Shown: positions 7,748-16,999 of the stretch, piece after piece
Layout of the letters: every line of letters begins with the position of its first letter
Numbering within the stretch: the stretch's first letter is position 1
Source: Armatimonadota bacterium
GTDB lineage: Bacteria; Sysuimicrobiota; Sysuimicrobiia; Sysuimicrobiales; Humicultoraceae
DNA length: 42,525 nt
Direction: 5' to 3'
NCBI GenBank assembly: GCA_031081585.1
Contig: JAVHLY010000007.1
Span: forward strand, 1 to 42,525
The notes under the pieces: model-generated
Seen by the model: the letters and a program-made list of their open reading frames with translations, nothing else
Told to the model about the DNA's origin: nothing
Database searches by the model: none
Position numbers and translations under genes: made by a program

Positions 7748-8662
7748 TCACCTCGTCTCCTCGGTGCGGTAGAACCGGAGGGCTTCGCCGTTACCAACGT
7801 AGAGTGTGACGGTGATCGCCCGGACGTCCTTGCGCTGAAGGAGCTCCTCTGCACGAGCGACGAAGTGGGGCACCTCACGCGAGAAGACCTCCGTGCGCAG
7901 GCTCTGTTGTGCGGTCACCCGCTTCCAGTCGCCGAGGTCCGCTTCCAGAAAGAGGTGCCGGCCGCGTTTGTGCCACCGCAGGCGCGCCCGCTCGACACGG
8001 AACTCCTGCAGGCTGACCGGCACGGGGGCGCTGACCATGCGGGCACCGGGAGGGGCGGGGGGAGGGGGGATCGGTGACGTGGGGATCAGGTGCAGCGCGT
8101 GGGGGGTCGCGGACTGAAGGCTCTGGATGGCGTATTGCACCGGTTGCCGGTCGACGTACCGAAAGTAGACGGGCGCCACCTGCGGGTAGGCGACGAGACC
8201 GATCACTCCACCCAGCATCCCCGCAGCCAGCCTGTGCCAGTACTGCCTCGAACCCGCGCGGGCGACCCGCCGTTGCTCCAGCATCAGGACGACCATGGCG
8301 TACAATACGCCAGGCCACCAGAAGCCGAGGATCTGCGCCAGGAGGACCGTGATCCCGAGCATCTCCCAGTCCTCATACGCCCAGACCCGGAGCCAGTAGT
8401 AACCGGTGACCGCAGCTGCCAGCATCAAGACCAGGAGCGAGAAGGCCCAGGACTCGCGGGGAGCCGCCGCCGCGCCCCGTATGCCCCGCGCCCGCACTCC
8501 CAGGATCGCCGCCACCAGCACGGTCACGATGACTGCCGGGATGGCCAGCAGCCCCAGCGCGACGGAGTGAAGGTGATACATCACGAGCAGAGGCAGGGCG
8601 GCCGGCAGGAGGGCGATGAGGAGGCGCATCGCTACGGGGAATGGTAGGATCGGCTCGGTCAT
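7748..8662 (-). CDS. multi-pass membrane protein of unknown function
   Basis: About 304 residues. Five hydrophobic helices fill the first two thirds: MRLLIALLPAALPLLVMY, a second around ALGLLAIPAVIVTVLVAA, then SLLVLMLAAAVTGYYWLRVW, ITVLLAQILGFWWPGVLYA and GGVIGLVAYPQVAPVYF. A Pro-rich linker (PTSPIPPPPAPPG) follows, then a soluble tail of about 110 residues. I do not recognise the family. The frame opens farther upstream to 8815, but that part is low-complexity; ATG 8662, directly before the first helix, is preferred. It is divergent from the membrane gene at 8940. Confidence 0.6.
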   Translation of the reverse strand: MTEPILPFPVAMRLLIALLPAALPLLVMYHLHSVALGLLAIPAVIVTVLVAAILGVRARGIRGAAAAPRESWAFSLLVLMLAAAVTGYYWLRVWAYEDWEMLGITVLLAQILGFWWPGVLYAMVVLMLEQRRVARAGSRQYWHRLAAGMLGGVIGLVAYPQVAPVYFRYVDRQPVQYAIQSLQSATPHALHLIPTSPIPPPPAPPGARMVSAPVPVSLQEFRVERARLRWHKRGRHLFLEADLGDWKRVTAQQSLRTEVFSREVPHFVARAEELLQRKDVRAITVTLYVGNGEALRFYRTEETR

Positions 8663-8939
8663 CGCTGCTCTACCGATTCCCTGCCCGAACCTGACGGGTC
8701 CAAGGCGCCCTCCCACCTCTGGGCCCCCGGGCCAACTGGCGATGATAGCCGCCCCGGGATGGCCTCTCAGGGCAAGTCGCCCCAGGCGCCGGGCGTCGCC
8801 CGGTCCACGCCGCATGGCTCACCCATCGCCACGCGTGCTAGCATGAGTGATCGATGGCTTCCGCCGTTGTCACCCACCGTTCACGTCACGTCCCCGCCGT
8901 CGTCCAGGTGTTGCGGGTCGGCCTCGAAGGAGGCGGGTG

Positions 8940-9677
8940 GTGAGCAACCGGCCCGTCGTGCTCCAGCTGCCATCACGCACGGTCGGCCTTGGGCTCGCCG
9001 CCATGCAGCTCCTTCTCATGGGGCTGAACGAACTGGCCCATCTCATCCACGCGCGGTACCATACTCCGTTCACGACACAGTTCGTTCTGCTCTTCGACCT
9101 GGGGCGCGAGCGGTCCATCCCCGCCTGGTACACCTCCGTGCTCATGGCCGCCGCCGCGGGGCTGCTCCTCTTCATCGCCACCTGGGCGTGGCGGCACGAG
9201 CGGCAGAGCTTCCCGGGGTGGCTGGTTCTCACCGCCGGCGTGCTCCTCCTCTCCGTGGACGAGATGCTGGCGCTCCACGAGCCGGTGACCGACCGGTTCC
9301 ACGGGGGGGTGCAGGCGCTGGCGGGGCAGACGGGGGTGTGGATCGCCGCGGTTGTTGCTGCTGTCATCGCCGGGTTCTGGATCCTCAGGCTGCTGGTGGT
9401 GCTGCCGGCGCGGGTTTGGGTGCTGCTGGCGCTCGCGGCGGCCTTCTTCGTGGGCGGCGCCCTGGGGGTCGAGTGGTACGAAGGCGTGGCCCACCGCCTC
9501 TACGGCGGCATGAGCCTGCCCTTCCGGGTGGCCGTTCTGGTCGAGGAGCCGATGGAGCTGGCCGGGATGTCGCTCTTCCTCTACACGTTGTGGGTGGTGG
9601 TTGGCGTGAAGATGGGCCGGGTGGAGATTCGCCTGCGCAGGGAGACCACAACTGGGTCCAGGCCATTGGTCTCATGA
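8940..9677 (+). CDS. conserved integral membrane protein with SVDExxxLHE motif
   Basis: About 245 residues and six predicted membrane helices. The pattern RSIPAWYTSVLMAAAAGLLL followed by LLLSVDEMLALHEPV recurs in a family of uncharacterised bacterial membrane proteins; the acidic/His cluster on a helix end hints at metal or proton handling, but no function is known. The start is GTG 8940: AAGGAGG at 8927-8933 lies 6 nt upstream, while the longer frame back to 8847 encodes Arg-rich low-complexity sequence. A possible extended -10 (TGCTAGCAT) lies near 8827-8835 but no good -35 accompanies it. Confidence 0.6.
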   Translation: MSNRPVVLQLPSRTVGLGLAAMQLLLMGLNELAHLIHARYHTPFTTQFVLLFDLGRERSIPAWYTSVLMAAAAGLLLFIATWAWRHERQSFPGWLVLTAGVLLLSVDEMLALHEPVTDRFHGGVQALAGQTGVWIAAVVAAVIAGFWILRLLVVLPARVWVLLALAAAFFVGGALGVEWYEGVAHRLYGGMSLPFRVAVLVEEPMELAGMSLFLYTLWVVVGVKMGRVEIRLRRETTTGSRPLVS

Positions 9678-9734
9678 CGAAAGATCCCTCCGGACCGGGT
9701 CTCCAGCGCCTCCGAGTTGAAGACTCCCGTGAAG

Positions 9735-10505
9735 CTACGGTACGCGGTAATACACGAGGGGCACGACCGGTGCGTCTGTCAGAATCAGTCGTTCAGCCTG
9801 GCGGAGCAGCTCCAGACGTCGGCTTTGGTCGGGTTCCCTCTGAAGATCGGCGATGAGGAGCCCGACGTCGGGGTTGCGATAACCGTAGATATTCTGCGGG
9901 CCACCCGGGAGGAACATTTCCCTGAGGAAGTCGCCGGTGGGACCCGCAACCCACGCCAGCACCGCCATCTGAAAGGCTCCAGGGCTGCCGCTCGGGCCAC
10001 GGCCAACCCGTCGGAAGAAGGCATCGGCCGTGGGTAGACCGACAGCTCTGGCGCGGATTCCGACCGCGGCCAGTTGCATTGTCAGCATCTCGGCCTCAAC
10101 CCGGCGAAACCTGAGGTCCCCCCGATAGAGAATTTCGAACTCCGGGAGGCCGCTTCCATCTGGGAATCCTGCCGTGGCAAGGAGTTCTCTGGCCTTTGGC
10201 GGATCGTACGGATGAATCCGGAGGTCAGGTGTGTGCTGGGGCAGGATAGGCGGAAACCATGAGCCCGCCGGCCCGGGGGAGGACCACCCGGAGGGCAGCG
10301 TAGTTCTGACCGCATCGAAGACGGCCTGCCGATCCACAGCCGAGGCCATCGCCTGGCGGAGCGTGGTGTTGTTTAGGGGCGAGACCTCGACGTTGAAAGC
10401 CAGGTGCTCAATCCACTGTGCGGGCGACACCTGCGCCGATGAAGGCGCAATCACTAGGCCTGCGATGACAAGCAGTCCCAGCGTTGCTATCGCCTTGTGC
10501 CCCAT
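9735..10505 (-). pseudogene. internally deleted ABC-transporter solute-binding protein (family 5)
   Basis: The frame encodes 256 residues. A good signal peptide (MGHKAIATLGLLVIAGLVIAPSSAQ without its last residue) is followed almost at once by FNVEVSPLNNTTLRQAMASA, VDRQAVFDAV, YDPPKARELLATAGFPDG and a late APVVPLVYYRVP end. These are lobe-II motifs of peptide/nickel-binding SBPs, which are normally 500-600 residues. Lobe I, about 250-300 residues, is missing with the frame kept, and the last ~40 residues are also absent. Such a protein could not close on a ligand. The sequence is somewhat less GC-rich than its surroundings. No ABC permease or ATPase genes adjoin it. A decayed gene is most likely; a short specialised protein is less likely. 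Confidence 0.7.
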
Positions 10506-10739
10506 TGAACTCCCCCCATGCCTTACGGACGCCCCCTGTAGTCTTCGCTAAAAAATTGTTACACGAGTTCGGCCCCCTTTGGGGCGTGGTAAGTCAGGTG
10601 GCCGTCCTCCGACCAAAGGGCGATCGCCGGGCCTCCCCGCTCGTCGAATCCCACCCAGCCAGACACGCTTCTGCTCGTCCGCAGGATAGAAGAAGGGCCA
10701 TGCTGCTCCTCCTGACACGGAGCAGACGCTCCAGCGTCC
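10506..10739 (-). other. no intact gene; possible frameshifted coding remnant
   Basis: Between the SBP remnant and the monooxygenase remnant the minus strand reads protein-like in two successive frames: AWPFFYPADEQKRVWLGG in one, then FDERGGPAIALWSEDGHL and THAPKGAELV-like text in the next, ending at TAA 10561-10559. One base change would join them. I cannot name the family. It is offered as a coding-like remnant only. Confidence 0.25.
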
Positions 10740-11018
10740 TCAGTTGAAAGCGGGTATCACTTCTTCGGCAAAGAGCCGAATGGTGTCGAGGGGCTCAATG
10801 CCATGAAGAAGCACAAAGACGAGGGCGAGGCCAAGACAGAGGCGAAGCCGCGTCGTAAAGGCTGCGGCGGCCGCGAAGACGGTCCACGTCTCCAGCATAT
10901 GCCAGAGCGGATGGTCGGCCATGGAACAGGCGTAGAAGCCCAGCCGGTCGGCCTCCTGCCACCGGGCTCGAATCGTGGCAATGTCAGGTCCGCCGCTGTG
11001 CAGGCCGAACCGCATCAT
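10740..11018 (-). pseudogene. internally deleted luciferase-like (LLM) flavin monooxygenase
   Basis: A 92-residue frame joining two ends of an LLM-class F420/FMN-dependent oxidoreductase. The N-terminal end has MMRFGLHSGG, WQEADRLGFYACSMADHP and the WTVFAAAAAFTTRLRL segment. Then, after only ~12 residues, comes the C-terminal signature EPLDTIRLFAEEVIPAF. Normal family members are about 280-350 residues, so some 180-250 residues of the TIM barrel are missing while the frame is kept. It cannot be a functional barrel. The pattern mirrors the neighbouring SBP remnant. Confidence 0.65.
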
Positions 11019-11501
11019 CCTGCGTCACGTCCCTCGACGGACTGCGCGGCGTACTGCCCAGCCGGGGCAGGACCGAAGAGGCCGCGGCGCTGACCGGCTG
11101 CCCTTCCCCAATCAACCAGAGCTAATAGACGAGATCGGTGCCGGGGTCGCGCGGGTCGGCAACGACCGAGGCGCCCCGGTCCCGGGCGGGATCGTAGGAG
11201 CATAGGCACCATAGAGGGCCTTTTGGCCCTTGGCCCTGGAGTCCTCCTGCTAGGGAGAGGAGAGCAACGATGCCGAGCGCCCGACCGCTGCTGCGCGTCT
11301 GAGGGAGTCTCCCATGATAGCTGCGCGTCTGAGAGAGCTTCCCATGATAGAGTGCATGAAGGGAGCTCTCTCGGATTGGAAGGAGGGGTGCCCAACCAGG
11401 AGACGGCACGAGGCACGCCCGCAGGCGCACCGACGGGCCACGTGGCCGGCGGTCAGACCAGCAGGTCCCTCATGAGGCCCACGGAGCCGGCCGGAGGGGG
11501 G
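11019..11501. other. gap without a recognisable gene
   Basis: Open frames on both strands translate to compositionally biased text without recognisable motifs. The only structured element I see is the 30-bp tandem repeat at 11291-11350. The minus strand near 11122-11200 reads DPARDRGASVVADPRDPGTD before a stop, possibly the tail of an unidentified lost gene. Confidence 0.35.
11291..11350. repeat. two-unit 30-bp tandem repeat
   Basis: Two directly adjacent 30-bp units, 11291-11320 and 11321-11350, both begin CTGCGCGTCTGAG and end CCCATGATAG. They differ at three central positions. The downstream sequence does not continue the repeat. It lies in the eroded region between the monooxygenase remnant and the transposase remnant. 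Confidence 0.85.
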
Positions 11502-11706
11502 CTAGGGTGCGTCGGGGCGGGAGATCTCCGTCGAAAGCCCCAGGTGCGCGAGGATCGTGTGGATGACCTGGGAGATCGATGGTCGCGGTGAGGCTCATGC
11601 GGCCGCCACAGCGAGGGCAGGCCAGCACGTCGATGTCGACGCGCGCCGCATCAGGTCGGTGCACGCCTGGCAGTGGAATCTGCTGGCGAGTGGCGGTGCT
11701 CATCAC
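11502..11706 (-). pseudogene. C-terminal remnant of an IS91-type transposase, frameshifted
   Basis: The minus strand reads DIDVLACPRCGGRMSLTATI, the zinc-finger-like tail typical of IS91/Y2-transposase proteins (consensus VDVLxCPRCGGRMxxIAxI). After the next Asp-Leu-Pro the continuing homology is in a different frame: VIHTILAHLGLSTEISRPDA then stop at TAG 11504-11502, matching the family's VIxxILxHLGL ending. One extra base (or two missing) near 11558 separates the two parts. Only about 60 codons remain; the catalytic HUH/Y2 domain is absent. It is evidence of past mobile-element activity in the graveyard region. Confidence 0.65.
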
Positions 11707-11751
11707 CTCCGGACACGCTGTGGGGGAGTAGGCGCCTTGGCGGAGAGAGGG

Positions 11752-12471
11752 CTATGCCGAATAGAGTAGCCACTCGTGGCCGTCCGGATCGCGGACCCTC
11801 GCTAAGGTCCCCTCCAGTGTGTTGACTGCCGAGAGCCCTTCGATGACCGCCGCACTGACCACAACTGTGGCGCGAACATATTCAGGCCGCTCACCTGGTC
11901 GAAGTCGCAACCTCTGGCCGCTGGCCGCGACCAATACGTCGTCGCATACGCCGAAACCGACCTGCTGGTAGAAGAGCTTGAGCCGATCGGGGCGTGACGA
12001 GGCGACTTCGATTTCCAGGAGCCCCGGCGTCTCCCGCACGGTCCGATCTGGATAGAGATAGACCAGCTCAATCGAACGGCCGTCCGGATCGGAGACTTCG
12101 ACGAACAGCGGGGTCTCCAGGAGAGGCCTGACTACCTCAACGTCTTCGGCGAATCGCCTTTTCAGCACCTGGGGCGCCATGCTGGTGCTCCCGAGTTTTC
12201 TGACAAAGGGTAAGAGTCTCCGTTGCGCGAGATCGGCCAGCGCAGTGTCCGCATTTGGAGCAAAGAGCCGGAGCTCAATGTGATGCAGGCCAGCAGTCTG
12301 GCGTGCAAACAAACCCAAGAAATCCTCGCCATCAGACCATCGGAGAAAGGCCTCCCGACCGAAGCTGCCTTCTACCTGGAGGTGCAACGTCTCTGTGTAG
12401 AACTCTACAGAGCGACGAAGATTGGTTACTCGCAGATTGAGGCCGCGAATTCGCCGCACGCCAGACGACAT
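11752..12471 (-). CDS. VOC-superfamily (glyoxalase/extradiol dioxygenase-like) protein
   Basis: A 239-residue protein made of two vicinal-oxygen-chelate modules. The first (about 8-140) has IRGLNLRVTNLRRSVEFYTE, GLHHIELRLF and VSDPDGRSIELVYLY. The second (about 148-238) has LLEIEVASSRPDRLKLFYQQ and ends VRDPDGHEWLLYS. Metal-ligand candidates are His/Glu at the strand ends (HHIELR; SIELVY; HEWLLY), but the first-strand ligand in module 1 (GLNLRV) is Asn rather than His. VOC proteins include dioxygenases, isomerases and resistance proteins, and the reaction cannot be told here. The start is ATG 12471, which sits directly after a palindromic ribosome site. It is monocistronic between the transposase remnant and the acyl-CoA ligase. 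Confidence 0.8.
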   Translation of the reverse strand: MSSGVRRIRGLNLRVTNLRRSVEFYTETLHLQVEGSFGREAFLRWSDGEDFLGLFARQTAGLHHIELRLFAPNADTALADLAQRRLLPFVRKLGSTSMAPQVLKRRFAEDVEVVRPLLETPLFVEVSDPDGRSIELVYLYPDRTVRETPGLLEIEVASSRPDRLKLFYQQVGFGVCDDVLVAASGQRLRLRPGERPEYVRATVVVSAAVIEGLSAVNTLEGTLARVRDPDGHEWLLYSA

Positions 12472-12498
12472 GGGAGGATCCTCCCCAAAAGAGCTCTT
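12472..12498. promoter_or_regulatory. palindromes over the VOC gene ribosome binding site
   Basis: GGGAGGATCCTCCC (12472-12485) is a perfect 14-bp palindrome immediately before the ATG of the VOC gene and contains its Shine-Dalgarno sequence. A second perfect palindrome, AAGAGCTCTT, lies at 12489-12498. In RNA the first forms a GGGAG/CUCCC stem with a GAUC loop that would hide the ribosome site. It could be an operator, a translational switch or chance. Confidence 0.35.
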
Positions 12499-12568
12499 CG
12501 CAGGATGGCCTCGAGCGCAAGCGTCCGCCCCGGACGCTCAACCTCGAGAGCCTGGAGTGCCGACCCCT

Positions 12569-14512
<1,944 letters not shown>

Positions 14513-14709
14513 GCTGTGCTCCCTCCGGTCGTGTGGTCTTCCCGCGCGCCCGGGCCGCCGTCCCGGAGACGCGCGCGAGCCGCCGGTGGCGACCCAGGCG
14601 GCTTCCCGGCGTCCTTCGACGGGGCGGGGGAAGTCCCTCTGCACTCCAGGGTACAGGCGGGAGATGGTGGCGGGTCAATGCCTGCGGGGCCAGCGCGGCA
14701 GGAAGTTTA

Positions 14710-14718
14710 TGGTAAGAT
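14710..14718 (+). promoter_or_regulatory. extended -10 promoter element of tRNA-Ser
   Basis: TGGTAAGAT is an extended -10 (TGn plus TAAGAT), 12 nt before the mature tRNA 5' end. No convincing -35 hexamer is visible at 16-18 nt upstream, which extended -10 promoters can tolerate. Confidence 0.45.
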
Positions 14719-14729
14719 AGCATCGTTGC

Positions 14730-14823
14730 GGAGGGGTGGCCGAGCCTGGTCCAAGGCACCCGGTTGCTAACCGGGGCTCGGTTAGAAGCCGAGCCGTGGG
14801 TTCAAATCCCGCCCCCTCCGCCA
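14730..14823 (+). tRNA. tRNA-Ser, anticodon GCT
   Basis: A long-variable-arm tRNA. The acceptor stem is GGAGGGG with CCCCTCC, the anticodon stem CCCGG/CCGGG with loop TTGCTAA (anticodon GCT, reading AGC), the variable arm GCTCGG/CCGAGC, and the T arm GTGGG TTCAAAT CCCGC. Discriminator G and an encoded CCA close it. The type II variable arm and anticodon make it serine. Confidence 0.95.
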
Positions 14824-14940
14824 CCACCTACTCGTCATCCCCGGTTCCTCGGAAGACCCGCATAGCCCGGCCGAATTGGGATGGTGGTGGAGCCGCATCG
14901 CGATCCGCTCCCGTGCTGCCAGATAGTCCACAAGGTGGAC

Positions 14941-15504
14941 TCAGGTGGAGCCCCTGGCAATGACGAGGGTGAAGTGAGGTCGCTTGAACACCGCCAGCGG
15001 TGTCTCCCCGTCGGAGGGTCCCGCAGGCGGGCTCGTTCCGGCAGGCACGGCCTCGATCCTGAGTTGGCGCAGTGCCACCCCGGGCCGCCCGAACGTCTCC
15101 CGGAGCTGTTCCAGCGCCGCCTCCGTGCCGTAGACCACCACCTGCGGCTCTACCCCGGGCGCCCGCTCGACGGCCGCCAGGCTCGGGGCGGCCGGGTCGA
15201 AGATGCCGATCAGGCTCCGCCGCCAGTCGTCCTGCCTGGAGAGGTTCACCGCCCCGGGCGCACCGAGCAGGAGCGCATTCGCCCACGCCCAGCCGATGGC
15301 GGGCGCCGGCAGGGTGCGCGGGGGAAGAGCCAGCACCACCCGCAGGGCGTCCACCCATTCAGCCGTCGGTTCGTCGGCCGCCGCGAACCACTCCCCCACC
15401 TTCACGTACTCCTCCGGCCCCCGGTGCGGCCCCCGCAGCCTCATGAAACCGCAGGGCTCCAGGTTCAGACTGCGCAGCCACCCTTCCTCCTTCCGCAGCA
15501 CCAC
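14941..15504 (-). CDS. C-terminal part of the DUF309-PCMT protein (downstream of a frameshift)
   Basis: This 187-residue frame begins inside the protein-L-isoaspartate methyltransferase homology. Its start VVLRKEEGWLRSLNLEPCGF, followed by MRLRG, is the segment that follows the catalytic domain in FxLD-type PCMT homologs. In the same frame upstream of its first Met-like codon one reads WLRAGLQAS, which continues GGVLVIP of the upstream frame once one base is added in the run AGAGGGG (15531-15537). It is therefore not an independent gene but the last ~190 residues of a protein starting at 16931. The remaining ~140 residues are unassigned. Confidence 0.7.
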   Translation of the reverse strand: MVLRKEEGWLRSLNLEPCGFMRLRGPHRGPEEYVKVGEWFAAADEPTAEWVDALRVVLALPPRTLPAPAIGWAWANALLLGAPGAVNLSRQDDWRRSLIGIFDPAAPSLAAVERAPGVEPQVVVYGTEAALEQLRETFGRPGVALRQLRIEAVPAGTSPPAGPSDGETPLAVFKRPHFTLVIARGST

Positions 15505-16931
15505 CGAGGCCTGCAGTCCGGCACGCAGCCAGAGGGGATGACCAGCACGCCTCCTTCGCGCAATTGTTCAACCCAGTGCGGTGAGAGATCCCAGACGCCG
15601 ACGGTCGCCACGATCCGGTCGAAGGGGGCGTCCTCCTCGACCCCGAGCCAGCCGTCCCGACAGACGACCTGCGCGGCGAAGCCCGCGTCCGCCAGGTGGG
15701 CCCGCGCCTCCTGCACGATGTCCTCGTCGAGGTCCACCGTGGTCACGCGCCCTGTCGGTCCGGCCAGCGCGGCCAGGAGCGCCGCGTTGTAGCCGGTCCC
15801 CGCACCGATCTCCAGGACGCGGTGCCCGGGCCGGACATCGAGCTGCTCGAGCATGGCCGCCATGATGGCGGGCATGCTGGAGGAACTGATGGGCATCCCC
15901 GAGGGGTCGCGCCGGGTGACCACGGCCTCCTCGCTGTACGCCACCTCCATCGCGACGTGGGGGAGGAAGAGGTGGCGGGGGACGCTGCGGAAAGCCTGTT
16001 CGACGCGTGGTGACCTGACGTAGCCCTGCTCGCGCAATGTTGCCACGAGGCGGTCGAGGAACGGCGCTACCGTGGCGGACGGCCGGGCCGCGGAGGTGGT
16101 GCTTCCGTGGGGGGCGTGCCGGCCCTCTGACAGCAGCACGATGCGGGGCCGGTCGGGCGGAGCGATCGGCCGGCCGGGCTCGGGGGTGCGGAAGCGTTCC
16201 TGCCACGGTTGCAGCGCCGCCAGGAGGGCCTCGACGTCGATGTCGAGGTGCGCCGGTCGGTAGCGTTCCAGCCGCGGCAGGGCCTTCTCCAACGACCGCC
16301 GGGCGCCGAACTGGTTGCCCTTCTCGAAGTGGTAGAAGGCGGCGGCCACCTGGATGATCCCCTGGTAGAAGTCGCGGTCGCCGGGCGGCGCGCGGTGGCG
16401 CCAGACCTCCTCCAGGTACTCGTGGCACTCGAAGTAGAGCCCGGCGTTGAAGAGGATGACGCCGCGCAGCAGCGCCGCCTGGAGGTCCTCCCGGCGCCAC
16501 AGCCCGGCGACGGCGTCCAGCGCCTCCACGGCGTCGGCCAGACGGGCTACCCGCTCGACGAAGTAGGGGGCGTGCGGCCGGAACGCCGGGGGCAGGGCGA
16601 CGGTCCCGTCGGCGGTGACCACGAGGCCGAGGGCCTGCAGCCGTTCCACCGCCTCGCGGAGTGAGATGGCCTCGCCGGCAACCAGGGGCTCCGCGCGCGC
16701 TTCCGTCGGACCGTGCGCCGAGTCTCGCTGCTCCTGTCCCTCTAGCGGCGCCGTCCTTGCCGTTTCTATCGGAGCCGGAACCTGCTCCAGCGCCTCAATC
16801 GACACCGGGCCGCCCGAGGGGGAGAGGGCGACGAAGGCGCGCAGCCAGGGCAGGACGCGCCGTCCGGGCGGCAGCGTGATCGTCTCCAGGACGAGGGTGG
16901 AGAGGGCGTGCTTCAGCCGGACGTAGCTCAC
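15465..16931 (-). CDS. DUF309 fused to protein-L-isoaspartate O-methyltransferase, frameshifted near its end
   Basis: Three regions are visible. Residues 1-140 are unassigned. A DUF309 helical domain spans about 145-240 (FNAGLYFECHEYLEEVWRH; RDFYQGIIQVAAAFYHFEKG). A PCMT-type methyltransferase runs from about 290 (RSVPRHLFLP, SSSSMPAIMAAMLEQL, motif I VLEIGAGTGYNAALLA at 372-387, then VTTVDLD). PCMT repairs isoaspartyl damage in old proteins using SAM. After GGVLVIP (461-467) the frame turns into Cys-rich nonsense, while the natural continuation lies one base away (entry at 14941). The start GTG 16931 is the best near the domain start but has a weak ribosome site. The DUF309-PCMT fusion is uncommon to my knowledge. 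Confidence 0.78.
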   Translation of the reverse strand: MSYVRLKHALSTLVLETITLPPGRRVLPWLRAFVALSPSGGPVSIEALEQVPAPIETARTAPLEGQEQRDSAHGPTEARAEPLVAGEAISLREAVERLQALGLVVTADGTVALPPAFRPHAPYFVERVARLADAVEALDAVAGLWRREDLQAALLRGVILFNAGLYFECHEYLEEVWRHRAPPGDRDFYQGIIQVAAAFYHFEKGNQFGARRSLEKALPRLERYRPAHLDIDVEALLAALQPWQERFRTPEPGRPIAPPDRPRIVLLSEGRHAPHGSTTSAARPSATVAPFLDRLVATLREQGYVRSPRVEQAFRSVPRHLFLPHVAMEVAYSEEAVVTRRDPSGMPISSSSMPAIMAAMLEQLDVRPGHRVLEIGAGTGYNAALLAALAGPTGRVTTVDLDEDIVQEARAHLADAGFAAQVVCRDGWLGVEEDAPFDRIVATVGVWDLSPHWVEQLREGGVLVIPSGCVPDCRPRWCCGRRKGGCAV

Positions 16932-16999
16932 GGACGGATGCGGCTCACGGGGGCGCGGCGGTCCCTGCGCAGGCGAGGGAAGGATTCGGCTGGCGGTCG

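Noticed and set aside
11223-11591. 122-residue + frame over the 30-bp repeat
   Set aside because: Only repeats and biased composition; no start signal, and it runs antisense into the transposase remnant.
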